The notes under the pieces are model-generated. The model searched no databases. It worked only from the letters and a program-made list of their open reading frames with translations, and had not been told where the DNA came from. The position numbers were made by a program, and so were the translations under genes. 64,000 bases of DNA from contig OZ024740.1 of NCBI GenBank assembly GCA_964016885.1, positions 294,676,097-294,740,096 of the forward strand. Reading direction: 5' to 3'. Source of the DNA: Eledone cirrhosa (Eukaryota > Mollusca > Cephalopoda > Octopoda > Eledonidae). Shown piece after piece: positions 1 through 10,726 of this stretch. The stretch's first letter is position 1, and every line of letters starts with the position of its first letter.

Positions 1-39
1 TTTGTGCTTTCGTTCTGTAATCATTGTATTATTATATCT

Positions 40-250
40 GCAGTATCGGTAGAGGGTCGGACGCCATGCTTTGCAGCATAGAGTTACGGTTCTTTATGAT
101 CTGAGTTCAAATCCCGCCGACGAGGTTAACTTTGCCTTTCATCCTTATGGGGTCGATAAAATAAAGTACCAGTCACGCACTGGGTCGATTTAATCGACTT
201 TCCCCTCCCCCCAAATCACTGGCCTTGTGCCTATATAAGAAACCATTATT
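40..250 (+). mobile_element. tRNA-derived SINE, near full length
   Basis: The head reads like a tRNA-derived pol III promoter: 'cagtatcggtagagggtcgg', then a B-box-like 'gagttcaaatcccgcc'. The body has the phrase 'gataaaataaagtaccagt' and ends 'ggccttgtgcctatataag'. The same head, body and tail recur in both orientations through the window, which defines the family. Parentage from a particular tRNA is not assigned. Confidence 0.85.
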
Positions 251-599
251 ATATCTCTTTTTATACAACGGTGAATAAAATCCATATATTTAATTTTATT
301 AGAATGTTTTCGTAAATAATTAATCATTAATGTTCTAGTTCCCCTAGAAATAAACATTTTACGGAAAATAAAAGTATCATTAGCGATTTAGGAGACAAAT
401 AATTCCGATTATTATGGGAACTGACGAGAAAATAACGATGATAGTCACCGGAAAACTTTCCATGTCTTAAAGTTGCTATTCAGTTGATCCCTATGGAGTG
501 ATGTGACCCCGATTGTCGTACCTGGTGGTGAATTGATGGTCGTATTTTGTTTTCCTTTTTTTCTTTCTCTCGCTTTGATCATATATATCTTGGTGCGTT
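251..599. other. AT-rich stretch, nothing recognised
   Basis: No open frame of note, repeat family or RNA gene was recognised here. Confidence 0.5.
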
Positions 600-1005
600 G
601 TATTTGTGAGGTTCCTAGCAATAGTTAATTGTATTTATTAGTTCTTAATTCTTCAGTTCTTCCGCGCATCGAGCAGTAAGTAGTCGCCAACGATCACAAT
701 CAGCAGCTTTTTCGCGTCCGTGCCAAGTGATGTTGTCTGCCATCAGGTCTTTTTGGAACGTTCGTCGCCAGGTAATCCTGGGGCAACCCCACTTCCGTTT
801 GCCGCCAGGTGGAGTCAAGTTCATCACTGTTTTCGAGTATCGTTCGTGGGGCAAACGCAGAATATAGTCAACCAAGCGACACCAGCGATCCGTGACGATC
901 CTTTGCAGCGTCCACGACTTAGTTTACCGCTAGTAGAATGCGTTCAGCCGTCTCTCTATCTTTGCCGTGATTTTCCAGGTTTCGATCGCCTAAGGTAGCA
1001 CGATG
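600..1005 (-). mobile_element. LINE 3'-terminal coding fragment (third LINE family)
   Basis: A 76-residue minus-strand frame (645-875) reads 'PPGGKRKWGCPRITWRRT' followed by 'KAADCDRWR'. This is the 'GRP+TWRRT ... DR+RWR' signature found at the extreme C-terminus of many non-LTR retrotransposon reverse transcriptases. It differs from the two other LINE families in the window, which end in '[10 protein letters not shown]' and 'PTGRRPRGRP' types. The 5' part is missing. Local GC content is higher than in the flanks, as expected of a fairly recent insertion. Confidence 0.6.
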
Positions 1006-1840
1006 CTCTTTTATTTATTATATGTGTTTATATTTTCATTCTGAAAGAAATGTGAACAATTTGTAATGTTATTTATACAACTGTGAATAAGATTTTATAG
1101 TTTAAAACTATTTATGAAATATAGGTAAACAATCGGAGCTGAAGATTGCACTCACCAGAATTGTTGCAAAATTTAATGTCTTAATGTATTATTACATTCC
1201 ACCATCTAGCTTTAATTATTTGAGTAATTAAAAAAAGATTTGTTTTTACTCGTGTTTTACTGTGTACAAGGAATCGTTCAGTAGAAGCTACTAAATCTAA
1301 CTTTTCATTATTCCAAATGTTGTGAAGATAAGACGTTAAGATTTACGGTAGCTGCAACCACGTGGCCTGTTTGTAAACAATACTTAATATAAACAAACAC
1401 ACGTGGCTGGTCTGTTGCAAACGATGAGCGCAAGTTGAGGTTTGCCTTTTGATTTGAAGAGACCCTACTATATTTTATTGATGAAGGTCGAACAAAAAAG
1501 AAATTATTCGACTGTCAACAATGGCGACATTTACTAAAGTTCAGCCACGTGTTTTTGTTTATGCAGCAACATGCTTGGTTTAGTTTAAAGTAAATATGAA
1601 GATTAAAAAAAATGTAACTGAAAAACAGATGATGGTACATTTCATACAGAATATTGCAATTTTTATAAACTGAATTGTTGCACATCTTGTCTACCGTTAT
1701 GGGGAATGCTATCAATTTCAAATATTACCATGATCAATGAACAACATTCTCCATCCACTGACAAGCAATAAGAACAGCTTGTAATGAAAAACACGCACAT
1801 CTTTACCTCTAGAGCTTAGAATTCATTATTTAATCCCTTT
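1006..1840. other. AT-rich intergenic sequence
   Basis: No coding or repeat structure recognised apart from short A/T runs. Confidence 0.5.
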
Positions 1841-1963
1841 ACGGACTGAGTTCAAATCCCGCCGAGGTTAACCTTGCCTTTCATCCTTACGGGGTCGATA
1901 AAATAAAGTACCAGTAATACACTGAGATAATTGCTGGTCTTGTGCCAAAAGTAGAAACAATTA
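1841..1963 (+). mobile_element. SINE, head-truncated copy
   Basis: Starts at the B-box-like 'gagttcaaatcccgcc' and runs through 'gataaaataaagtaccagt' to 'gtgccaaaagtagaaacaat'. The A-box half of the head is missing. It is followed within 10 bases by another copy in the same orientation. Confidence 0.8.
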
Positions 1964-1969
1964 AATTGA

Positions 1970-2152
1970 ATTGGCAGTATCGGTAGAGGGTCGGACATGC
2001 TTTCCAGCGTAGTTACGTCCCTTTACGATCTGAGTTCAAATCCAGCCGAGGTTAACTTTCCCTTTCATCCTTACGGGGTCGATAAAATAAAGTACCAGTA
2101 ATTATACTAGGTAATTGCTGGCCTTGTGCCAAAAAGTAGAAACAATTATTTA
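1970..2152 (+). mobile_element. tRNA-derived SINE, full length
   Basis: Complete head ('ggcagtatcggtagagggtc'), B-box-like 'gagttcaaatccagcc', body and 'ggccttgtgcc' tail, ending in 'agaaacaatta'. It lies in tandem with the truncated copy just upstream. Confidence 0.85.
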
Positions 2153-2184
2153 ATCATTAGCGTGTATGGCAAAGAGATGCAGGG

Positions 2185-2562
2185 AGATTGTTGAGTCCAA
2201 GCTAGCTGCTGGAAAGTGCAGTTTTCACCGACCAAATATTCACACTGAGACATGTATTTGACAAATCGTGCGAGTATTGTATTGCCAAGAGGCATATTCT
2301 TGTTTTGTAGACCTTGAAAAGGCATATGACCATGTTCCTCGGGACCTACTGTAGAAGGTTCTGCAGGAGTATGGGATACATGGTCAGCTTCTTACTGCCC
2401 TGATGTCTCTATACGAATGCCTGAGTATTTGTGTTTGGATAAATGGTGCTAAATCGAACCTATTCAATGTGGGAGTCGGACTGTCAAGGGTGTGTACTGT
2501 CACCTCTCTTGTTCATTATTTACATGAACAAGATTGATATTATTTATATGAACAGGGTTCAT
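2185..2562 (+). pseudogene. Reverse transcriptase fragment, LINE family 2 (5' portion)
   Basis: The plus strand encodes reverse-transcriptase motif A 'FVDLEKAYDHVPRD' (about 2312-2350). After one stop and a one-base frameshift comes the motif B region '[14 protein letters not shown]' (about 2490-2530). The coding sequence then stops abruptly at the 3' tail of a minus-strand LINE. The next part of the same domain ('RCKISRLEFAEDMVLL') resumes in the same orientation near 6830. The reading is that the younger LINE inserted into this one. Confidence 0.75.
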
Positions 2563-2564
2563 CA

Positions 2565-2985
2565 TCATCATCACCGTTTTACGTCCGTTCTTCCACGCTA
2601 GCATGGGTTAGATGGGTTGTCTTGTGGGCAGTGTCCGGTCGGCTGACCTTGTCTTGCTCATACGGGAGCTGATTCTGGCTTGATTTCTACAGCTGGATGC
2701 CCTTCCTAACACCAACCTCATTTACAGTGAGTGCTGGGTGCTTTTTTCCGTGGCGCCTACACGTCCACTTTACAGTGTGGGCTGGGTGCTTTTTTGCCGT
2801 GGCACCTCCACGACCACTTTGCAGTGGGAGGGTGTGGGGGCATATTGTCTATATGCTTCAGCTTCGGCTTGTACCCGTGGGGGTCGGGTCTTCTGTATTA
2901 CTGCGAGGTGTAATTGGGTAAGGTCGGCTTTTATCACCTCATCCCAGGTCTTCTTGGGTCTCCTCACTCCGCGGTTTCCATCGAC
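2565..2985 (-). repeat. LINE family 1 3' UTR with internal tandem units
   Basis: Between about 2725 and 2830 a unit of roughly 50-60 bases is repeated, with 'gctgggtgcttttttgccgt' and 'cactttacagtgtgggctg' recurring. The same unit is found at higher copy number in the LINE copies at 57430-57740 and 60860-61060. The end at 2565-2610 is the GATGAT-type tail shared by all family 1 copies in the window. Confidence 0.8.
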
Positions 2986-3273
2986 TTATAGTGCTCTGCA
3001 CCTTTTTATGCAGCTGTCATCCTTCATACACATCACATGTCCATACCAACGTAACCGCCTCTCCTGCACACAGCATTTGCTTCCTCTTATGCTCAGTCTC
3101 TCTCTCAATTCATTTATGCTTTGCTGTTCGCGTATATTACTATTACACATCCATTGGAGCATGCAGGCTTCGTTTCTTTCTAATCTACGCAAGTCTTCCA
3201 CAGACAGCACCCAGGTCTCACTACCATGTAACATTGCTGTTCGTGTACGCGCATCATACAGTCTGCCTTTCAT
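2986..3273 (-). pseudogene. LINE family 1 C-terminal reverse transcriptase region
   Basis: The 95-residue frame carries 'MLHGSETW', 'LRRLERNEACMLQWMC' and '[11 protein letters not shown]', the conserved block downstream of the polymerase core in RTE-like and related LINE proteins. The continuation '[10 protein letters not shown]' lies in another frame just downstream (2770-2967). It is separated from the polymerase frame (3487-4695) by a stretch with stops, so the protein is broken. Confidence 0.8.
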
Positions 3274-3486
3274 TTTGAGGGAAAAACCTTTTGCAGCTAG
3301 CAGTGGCAGTAGGTCCCTGAACTTCTTCCACCCCGTTCTTACCCTGGTTATTGTACTTTCTGAACACCCACCTCCGCTGTTAATTCAGTCACCTAGGTAA
3401 CAGAAGCTGTCTACTGTTTCTACAGAGCCCTCCCAGAGTTTAGTGGTACTTGTTTCCTGTGGCTGTTTGCTGTCCCAGCACAGCTG

Positions 3487-4695
3487 CTAAATGTGAAGCC
3501 TACCTGAGATCCCGCTACATCTCTTGTGTACCCATTGTTTGCATTCGGGGCAGAAAATGGAGTTCCTACCTACACCTTTCCTACATACTGAGCAAGGCCA
3601 TTTCCCTGAGGGGAACTGGGTTCTGTTTTCTCGTCTACTTACAAGGACCTTAGTCTTTGTCAGGTTGACTTTGAGACCCTTTCTTTCTAGTCCCTGCTTC
3701 CAAGTTTGGAATTTCTTCTCTAGTTCTACCATAGATTCAGCTATAAGTGCGAGGTCATCTGCATACAGGAGTTCCCATGGGCATCTGGTCTTAAACTCCT
3801 CCGTTATTGCCTGCAGGACTATGATGAACAGGAGAGGGCTAAGAACAGAGCCCTGGTGGACACCGACCTGTATGCTAAATTCCTCCCTATGTTCATTGCT
3901 AATCCTAACTTTGCTGACTGCTCCCCTATACATGGCTTGTACAGCTTTCACAAGCCATTCATCTACTCCTAGTTTTCTAAGAGCCCACCAGATTATAGCA
4001 CGGAGAACTCTGTCGAAGGCTTTCTCGAGATCGACGAATGCCAGGTAGAGTGGCTTACTTTTAGCTAGGTACTTTTCCTGTAACTGCCTCACAAGGAAGA
4101 GGGCATCAGTGGTGCCTCTTCCTGGTACCAACCCAAATTGCATCTCATCTAGTTTCACCCAGACCCTAATCAACTGTGTTATAACTCTTTCTGTTACTTT
4201 TATGACCTGGTCCATCAGCTTTATACCTCTATAGTTTCCTCTATCTAGTGCATCACCTTTACCTTTGTAGCAGTTGACAATGATGCTACTGCACCAATCC
4301 TTTGGTATGACACCTTCTAGTATTACCTGGTTAACAATACGTGTGGTTATGGTGTGGCCTACCGACCCAGATGCCTTCAGCATCTCAGCAGCTATACCCG
4401 ATGGACTGGTTGCTTTCCCAGTCTTCATATATTTGATTGCCTTACTTACTACACTGCTGGCCCCTCTGTAGGGTCTACTTGGGGTGGGGGTCTCTTCTTC
4501 CCATGCATTCTCCTCATTTAGTAATCTATCATAATGGCTCTTCCACGCATCTTTCTTCTCAGCACTTGTGAGGGCAAGCTCAAGCCCACCTTTATTATTC
4601 TGGATACACTTCTCTCCAATGACATCACAATTCTTTGCCACACTGCCTCGCAATCTTGAACACCTCCTGTTTCTCGTCCTCACGTTGCAAAACAT
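3487..4695 (-). pseudogene. LINE family 1 reverse transcriptase with C-terminal PHD-like zinc finger
   Basis: A 402-residue open frame. Motif A is 'FVDLEKAFD' (catalytic Asp222). Motif B is 'QGSVLSPLL' (281-289). Motif C is 'YADD' (311-314), with both catalytic Asp residues kept. Upstream 'NYRGIKL' (154-160) and 'QFGLVPGRGTTDALF' (186-200) are standard LINE polymerase blocks. After the thumb region ('KTKVL', 347-351), residues 368-393 form a C-x2-C-x10-C-x2-C-x4-H-x2-C cluster like the first part of a PHD finger. The frame then ends early. The copy at 16966-17529 continues with a further C-x2-C, completing a C4HC3 pattern. The catalytic core is intact, but flanking frameshifts separate it from the endonuclease and C-terminal parts. 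Confidence 0.9.
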
Positions 4696-4864
4696 GCTTG
4701 AATTTTCTATCCTCTGCTTCCCTCCTAGCTAAGTATACTTGCCGCCTAGCTTCGCTCCTGGTCTCTATGTAATGTACCCTGCTTCCCCCGTTCTTCCATT
4801 CTTTCCATGCCTGTCTCTTGGCCTTAACTGCCTCATCTACCTTATTGTTCCACCACCAAGTCAC
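4625..4864 (-). pseudogene. LINE family 1 linker between endonuclease and polymerase
   Basis: A 79-residue Arg/Lys/Glu-rich frame ('WKEWKNGGSR', 'EARRQVYLARREAEDRKF') overlaps the start of the polymerase frame in another phase. A frameshift near 4630-4690 therefore separates them. This basic, probably helical linker is normal for LINE proteins between the endonuclease and polymerase domains. Confidence 0.75.
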
Positions 4865-4916
4865 TCACCTCCTGCCTGTGGTCTTACTCCAGCCACAGAT
4901 GTCATCCGTCGCCTTT

Positions 4917-5597
4917 CTACATTGATGCATTGAATGCCTCTATCTGTTCTTCTTTACTGTTATCGGCGTTGAGTAAAATATCTTTAAATCTGTAACTGGC
5001 TGAGGGGTCTTTCAGCTTCCAGATCTTTCTTCTCCAGGCTGGCTTCCGTTTCCAGGTTCGTCTAGTTCTGACCGTGAGGTCGCTGACAACTAAGCTATGT
5101 TGGGAGGTACATTCCTCATTAGGGAAGGCTTTTGTGTTTACGACCATCCATCTGTCACGTCCTCTGATGAGGATAAAATCTATCTGACTAGATTGTTCCC
5201 CTGATCTATAGGTGATCAGGTGGTTATTGGGTTTTTTTAAGTTTGTGTTACATATCGACATGTCATTGGCGTCGCAGAATTCTAGAAGCCTGAATCCTTC
5301 TTCATTTCTTGTGCCAACTCCATGGACTCTATAGAAGCCGTCACGGTGTTTACCTATGTGTCCGTTAAAATCTCCTGCAATGATTAGGAAGTCATTGTCG
5401 TTTGTTAGAGCAGTAGTGCGCATTAGGGACTCGTAAAACCTATCCTTAAGTTCGTCTGGCAACCCCGATTGGGGTGTGTAAGCTGGTATTATTGTGGTAA
5501 TTGTTTTATTCAGGACTAGTCTGAGTTTAACGATTCTTGCATTCATCCTGTTCACTGAGATTACCTTATCTACCCACACCACCCATCCCATCGTCAT
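4917..5597 (-). pseudogene. LINE family 1 endonuclease, C-terminal two thirds
   Basis: The 226-residue frame carries the apurinic/apyrimidinic-type endonuclease motifs 'AGDFNGHIG' (74-82), 'SQIDFIL' (137-143) and 'QHSLVVSD' (166-173). These correspond to the catalytic Asp/Asn, the DFIL block and the terminal His motif that nick target DNA for target-primed reverse transcription. The N-terminal third is in a different frame (5566-5898), so there is a frameshift at about 5575-5595. Confidence 0.88.
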
Positions 5598-5898
5598 TTC
5601 CTACCCAGAAAAATTTGTAGCACTGACTTTTTCCTACAAGGACTCTAGCAGACTCTCCTCTCCATCTAGTCTCTTGCACACAGCATACATCAATTTCCTT
5701 CCGCTCTAGCATCTCTACGATTTCTCCTGCTCTTCCTTTCATTGTGCTTACATTGATGGTACCAACTCGGAGTTTTGGGCATTTGTCAACATTCGTGGGA
5801 AAGGGTCGATTTTTGCAGGGGTGTGTGTATGCTTCTTGTCTCTGAATTGAAGCTTCACATGGGTGCTTGGTAGCTAGCGGATTCATATTCATTTTCAT
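5566..5898 (-). pseudogene. LINE family 1 endonuclease, N-terminal third
   Basis: The 110-residue frame has 'KLRVGTINVSTMKGR' (42-56, with the conserved Asn) and 'CCVQETRW' (72-79, catalytic Glu). These are the first two motifs of LINE-type endonucleases. It begins at the first Met of the element, near the 5' end at about 5900-5920. It overlaps the next endonuclease frame out of phase. Confidence 0.85.
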
Positions 5899-5974
5899 TT
5901 ATTAATTTGGGGTTGCTCCATTTATTCTCAGCTCATCCATACATAATGGTAGAATTCAGGGCTAGAAGAACAGT

Positions 5975-6085
5975 GGTGGTGGTAATAATGGCAGGGTGTG
6001 TTGGGGCTGGGATGGGTGAGGAGAGAGGTAGGTAGTAATGGCAGAGTTTGTTGGGGTTGGTAATGAGTTGGGGTTGGTAATGAGT
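5975..6085. repeat. Short G/T-rich imperfect tandem repeat
   Basis: Variants of 'ggtaataatggcagggtgtg' and 'gttggggttggtaatgag' repeat four or five times and lead into a run of G. It lies at the 5' border of the LINE copy. Confidence 0.55.
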
Positions 6086-6187
6086 AGGGGGGGGGGCATG
6101 CTGAGGTTTGATTGGTTGAATAGGCTATGGTGGTATGAGGGGGTGGGCAGGAGGGAAATTGTGAGATAGGTAGCCATCATGGCCTAT

Positions 6188-6450
6188 AGCATCATCATCA
6201 TCTTCGTTTAACGTCCATTTTCCACGCTAGCATGGGTTAGACGGGAGTTGTCCCACTTGAGGCAAGGCTAGTCGAGTTACCGTCTCTCACTCATATAGGA
6301 CTATCTGGCAGGTTTTCTACGGCTGGATGCCCTTCCTAACACCAACCACATTTACAGTGTGGAACTGGGAACTTTTTACCGTGTTACCTACACGGCCACA
6401 TTACAGCGTGGACTGTGTGTCTTTTTTGTTGCGACACCTACACGATCTCA
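6188..6450 (-). mobile_element. LINE family 1 3' UTR, 5'-truncated copy
   Basis: On the plus strand the tail 'catcatcatcatcttcg' leads into 'tccacgctagcatgggtt'. The LINE 3' UTR units ('ctggatgcccttcctaac', 'cactttacag'-like) follow. Only about 260 bases of the 3' end are present. Confidence 0.8.
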
Positions 6451-6744
6451 GGGCAAAATAAACCGATACGTGTACCTATATTGGACAAAGCGAAATGTTA
6501 GGATTTCGAAGGGAGTAGATGACTTCGTAGAGAGACAACGAGGGTAAAAAATAAATGTGTTGTGGAGGCTAGTGAAATGATAAATACAACAATAATACTA
6601 ATAATAGTGTGAGCGGACACATTTGCAATTGGGAAATGGAGGGATACCTGGAATATATATATATGGATGGCTGGAACATGGTTTAGCAGCTCTAGTGATT
6701 CCTTTTAGCCTTTCAGAATCAAGTGTGTCTTATCTCTTGAAGAA

Positions 6745-7470
6745 CTTCAAGATGAGTGAGGAATGAATGAATGAATGAAAGGGAGGTAATAGGTGGCTTA
6801 GAGAGAGTTGGAAGTGGTATCATGACTGGTAGGTGTAAAATCAGTCGGCTGGAATTTGCAGAAGACATGGTGTTACTTAACTTGACAGAAGATGATCTCC
6901 GATTTGCTCTCGATAGGTTTGATGCAGAGTGTTGTATGGCTGGAATGAAAATCAGTGTTGCAAAAACTGAGACACTCATCCACTCAAGGAAGCCTGCGCA
7001 GTGTACTCTACATGTGAATGGAGTTCCACTGAAGCAGATAGAGAAGTTCAAGTATCTCTGGGCCATGTTCATGAGTGATGAAAGGCAGGAGGGTGAATTA
7101 AATGCACAAATTGCAGGAGCTGGTGCATTACTGCACCAGCTCCAGCATTCAGAAATCAGAAGGAAGGAAGGTAGATGTAAAAGCCAAACTCGCTATCTTC
7201 AATTCGGTATTTGTGCCAACACTTACCTATGGTTATGAATCTTGGGTAATGACCGAAAGAATATGAAGGGCCTTTGGTGTAACATGACTCGATAGAGTGC
7301 ATGCTCAGAGATCAAAGAGTTGTTCCAGGTAGAGCCACCACTCTGAATTGAGAGATCACAGCTCTGATACTATGGGCATGTGGTTAGAATGTCTCAGGAA
7401 AGAATAACTGGACAGATTTTATGGGAAAATCAACTGGCAGGAGACCCAGAAGTAGACCTCAATCTCGCTC
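6745..7470 (+). pseudogene. Reverse transcriptase and C-terminal part, LINE family 2 (3' portion)
   Basis: The frame 6771-7238 carries 'CKISRLEFAEDMVLL', in which the motif C position 'FADD' has become 'FAED', and 'MKISVAKTETLIHSRK' (thumb). It then has 'VNGVPLKQIEKFKYLW', typical of LINE polymerases. Downstream (about 7330-7460) a decayed C-terminal block matches the family 2 copies at 22110, 34600 and 63230 ('tatgggcatgtggttagaat'). It completes the reverse transcriptase whose first part lies at 2185-2562. The catalytic substitution and frame breaks make it a relic. Confidence 0.78.
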
Positions 7471-7676
7471 CCATTCTGAATTGTCATTTAGGAATTTTTT
7501 CATCATTATACCTTTACAGCGGTAATTATTAATAAAAGTTATTAAAGTAAATTACTTTATTTTCTTTTTGTGAAATGTTAATTCAAGGTGTTCTTATATA
7601 TTGGTATAAGTATAATGGTATTTCATATGATATATATAGTTAGGTATATTGGTTTTTATATATATAGAGATTGTAA

Positions 7677-7835
7677 ATTGGCAGAGTTATTTGAACATTG
7701 GATCGAATGCTTTGTGGTATTCATTCTGGTTGTTTGTGTTCTCTGAGTTTAAAACCCGCCTAGGTTAACTCTGCCTTTCATCATTTCGAGGCCGATGAAA
7801 AAAAGTACCAGTAGAGTATTGACATCAATTTTTCC
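7677..7835 (+). mobile_element. SINE, diverged copy
   Basis: Contains 'tctgagtttaaaacccgcc' (a decayed B-box), 'ttaactctgcctttcatc' and 'aaaaaagtaccagt'. It lacks the 3' tail. Confidence 0.7.
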
Positions 7836-8171
7836 TCTATATCTTTTTCTCACTTCCTCTCTCCTGCTCTGAAAGAAATTGGCTGTGTTCAGACTTGGAG
7901 AGGAGATGGACTCCACCAAGTTTAAATGCCTAAGACATTGTATGTCACTACAGTACCCCTAAAATTCAATCAGGACTTAAGGGTCCATACATACATATAT
8001 ATATACACAAGGTACATTATTTCTTTTCTCAGTTTAGATTCCTTCCCTGACTAACATTCCTCGACTGGGAGCCAAGTTTGCAAATCATTGTTGTAGAATG
8101 TCTAATGTACATTTTATTGTCAATCTAACAAACCTATCTAAGAAATGATAGTGCTCAATACATTGTATACC

Positions 8172-8395
8172 ACTAGGGTGGTGAATTGGTAGAGCATTGG
8201 ATAAAATGCCATTGTGGTATTTGTTCTGGCTTTTTACATTCTTAGTTCAAATCCTTTTAAGGTCAACTTTGCTTTTCATCCTTCTGTGGTTGATAAAATA
8301 AAGTACCAGTTAAATACTGGGGAAGATTTAATCAACTTTGCCCTTCCTCCAATTTTGCAGCCCTTATGCCTAAATTAGAAATGAATATGTTGTTT
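8172..8395 (+). mobile_element. SINE, second tRNA-headed subfamily
   Basis: The head 'ggtggtgaattggtagagca' and 'cttagttcaaatcc' (B-box), the body 'gataaaataaagtaccagt' and the tail 'tgcctaaattagaaatgaat' match the copy at 53777. The head differs from the 'cagtatcggtagaggg' copies, so this is a separate subfamily. Confidence 0.8.
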
Positions 8396-8599
8396 ACAAC
8401 TTAGTAATGGTGCACATGACTTAAGTAACATAGAGCCCGATGAAGACTGATTCACAATCCTCTCTAGCAGAACACATGCTCTGCTCTTAACGTCTTGTAA
8501 AGTAAACCTAACAATTAAATAACGAAAGTATGGTGCAGTGAGGAGGGAGTGGCAGATACTACACCCCAGTCAAAGTGGTATATCTCAGCTGCACCCTGT

Positions 8600-8840
8600 G
8601 GATAAAATGCTGAAGGCAATGACATGGAGCACTAGGGAGATTATTATGTCTTTGACAAAGATGAAGAGTCCTCTCATGGCACCAGAACTAGGGAGGTTAT
8701 CATGTCTTTGACAAAGCTAAAAAGTCCCCTCATGCACCAGGTATACTTTATCGTGGCACCAGCACCAGGTATACTTTATCGTGGCACCAGCACTAGGGAA
8801 GTTATGTCTTTGTCAAAGCTGAAAAGTCATCCTGACTACC
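8600..8840. repeat. Short tandem array of 60-70 bp and 27 bp units
   Basis: 'actagggagrttatyatgtc' followed by 'tttgacaaagctgaaaagtc' occurs three times. 'caccaggtatactttatcg' is duplicated directly within it. It resembles LINE 3' UTR sequence ('ggcaccagcactaggg'). Confidence 0.7.
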
Positions 8841-9189
8841 CAAAATAAAAGAACATATTTTCCTCAGTTTCAGATGAAATAATAAACATCAACCGATTTT
8901 ATTTCATGTTAACATATTTATTGACATTATTAACACATGTATTTAGAATTGTTTTTGATGGAAACAAACAAAATCTCAGTTCCCCATTGAGAGAAAAACA
9001 AACAAACAATAGAACAAATAAAATTTTAAACAGTAATTTAACATGTTTCATTAAAGATGTAGACAAACACATTCAATGGAAAATACTTAAGATTTTAGAA
9101 ATATCACAGTTGGTTCAGGTTGCTAAAACAATAAAGATCTAAAGTATTAGGAAAGAAATAATGATGATAGTAACCTGGGATAAGAATAA

Positions 9190-9320
9190 TTAAAATTGAT
9201 ATATATATATCTATTTTTATATATGTATGTGTGTGTACATGCGTGTATGTGTGTACATATATATATATGTATGTGTGTATATGTGTATATATATATATAT
9301 GTGTGTGTGTATGTAAAAGA
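9190..9320. repeat. Microsatellite, (TA)n/(TG)n mixed
   Basis: Alternating runs of 'atatat' and 'gtgtgt'. The long open frame across it on the minus strand is only a result of this composition. Confidence 0.9.
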
Positions 9321-10167
9321 GAGAAGGAGCAGAGGTACATAGCTATTTCAGTAGTAAAATGATATTCACAACATGGAATGACTATTACATATCTATGAAA
9401 GAATAATTAAGGTTGTTTATAGCTTTAACCAAATTTTTTCTTACACTACGATATGGAATGAAACAATTTTTTTTTTTAACAACTGTTGATTTATGAAGTA
9501 TTGGGAATGTTTGAAATTTAAAATGTGAGTATCCCAACACAGGAATGGCTGTAATATGGTCAATCACTATAAATAATAGTTTAGAAAATCGAGTAAAGTA
9601 ACCCTGGCAACAGAAAAGAGTGGACAGTAGAACCTGTGAGGTATCGAACCATGTATTGGAGAGACACGGTGCTGCATTCCTCAGAGGCACCTCTATCCAT
9701 TTTTTCCATCTCCAGGGGTATTTTCTCAACTATTATTTATAGCGAGCAACTATATTAAAGTAATTTCTGCATTGGGATGCCCACATTTCAAATATCAATG
9801 TATGCTTTTTCTTTTTATTACTAAAACAGGATCTGCCAAAAGCAATTTTAAAACATTTTTGTAATAGTCGCAATTTAAACCTTGGAAGTTCACAAATAAG
9901 TAGGTAAATGTAGATAATATTAATCTATTGCAATTAATTAACTATTAATATAGATATAAAACGAAAACTTTAATGCTTACATTCTAAACTGTATTGCCAA
10001 AAATATTTAAAAATATTTTCCTATAAGAATTGAAAAAAACATTTGTAAAATAACATTATTATCAAATATTTTCTGATTAAACAATTTGTCATGACAATAT
10101 GAGTCTTTAAAAAAAACGAACTTAATTATAACGTGTGTGTGTGTGCATGCATATATTATATATATAT
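9321..10167. other. AT-rich sequence without recognised genes
   Basis: A 114-residue minus-strand frame (9385-9729) has no recognisable motif. A 'ggttcgatacc' box on the minus strand near 9645 could be a remnant B-box of a SINE, but no A-box or tail was found. Confidence 0.4.
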
Positions 10168-10211
10168 ATTATTCAAAATATGAAGACGTTGACATAATCA
10201 AATTATATATA

Positions 10212-10253
10212 TTTCAGAGGTACTGTGCTGTTTTTTCAGTACGTCCTCATCAG
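10212..10253 (-). ncRNA. Hammerhead-ribozyme-like motif, left palindrome arm
   Basis: On the minus strand: CTGATGA, then a ten-position stem 'ggacgtactg'/'cagtacctct' (one mismatch, one G-U) around an 11-base loop, then GAAA. This is the core order of a type I hammerhead. The expected helix I complement after the cleavage position is not kept here (only about 2 pairs), so activity is doubtful. Confidence 0.35.
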
Positions 10254-10670
10254 ATAAAATATATGAATTGATGTATGACATACTTCAACTGTCTTGATGG
10301 TTCAATTCCAGTATTGGCAGTGATTTATTACAACAAATCTCAATATTTATATACACAAATAATAACATGATAAACTTAAATATGATGAAGAAGAAGATGT
10401 GGAGCGAGATATAAGTATAAGGAGAGGGTGAGTATGAGAAAATGTAAGAAGAAATAAATAAATAAATTTATTTATTTCTTCTTACATTTTCTCATACTCA
10501 CCCCCTCCTTATATCTCGCTCCACATCCTCTTCTTCATCATATTTAAGTTTATCATGTTATTATTTGTGATATATAAATATTGAGATTTGTTGTAATAAA
10601 TCACTGCCAATACTGGAATTGAACCATCAAGACAGTTGAAGTATGTCATACATCAATTCATATATTTTAT

Positions 10671-10726
10671 CTGATGAGGACGTACTGAAAAAACAGCACA
10701 GTACCTCTGAAATATATATAATAAAA
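10671..10726 (+). ncRNA. Hammerhead-ribozyme-like motif, right palindrome arm
   Basis: CTGATGA (10671-10677) is followed by the same ten-position stem II and GAAA (10709-10712). Then 'tatatat' allows a two-pair helix III with a four-base loop, a 'TA' cleavage dinucleotide at 10719-10720, and 'ataaaa' (10721-10726), which pairs with 'ttttat' directly before CTGATGA. Helix I is six A-T pairs only, in AT-rich DNA, so chance pairing is possible. Core and helix II are the stronger evidence. Confidence 0.4.

Larger units (their letters stand above)
2565..5920 (-). mobile_element. RTE-like non-LTR retrotransposon, near full length, decayed (LINE family 1)
   Basis: Reading on the minus strand, the element has an apurinic-type endonuclease (5898 to 4917), a spacer (4864-4625), a reverse transcriptase (4695-3487) and a C-terminal region (3273-2986). 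A 3' UTR follows, ending at 2565 with 'catgctagcgtggaag' and a GATGAT tail. Length (about 3.3 kb), domain order and the short-repeat tail instead of poly(A) fit the RTE group; the clade is inferred, not proven. At least three frameshifts break the reading frame, so this copy cannot be autonomous. It sits inside an older plus-strand LINE. Confidence 0.85.

Noticed and set aside
2738..3400. 220-residue plus-strand frame
   Set aside because: Antisense to the LINE 3' coding region and UTR; the composition mirrors the real minus-strand frames.
9600..9725. Possible tRNA gene on the minus strand ('ggttcgatacc' box)
   Set aside because: No A-box at the right distance and no acceptor-stem pairing were found; at best it is a SINE remnant.
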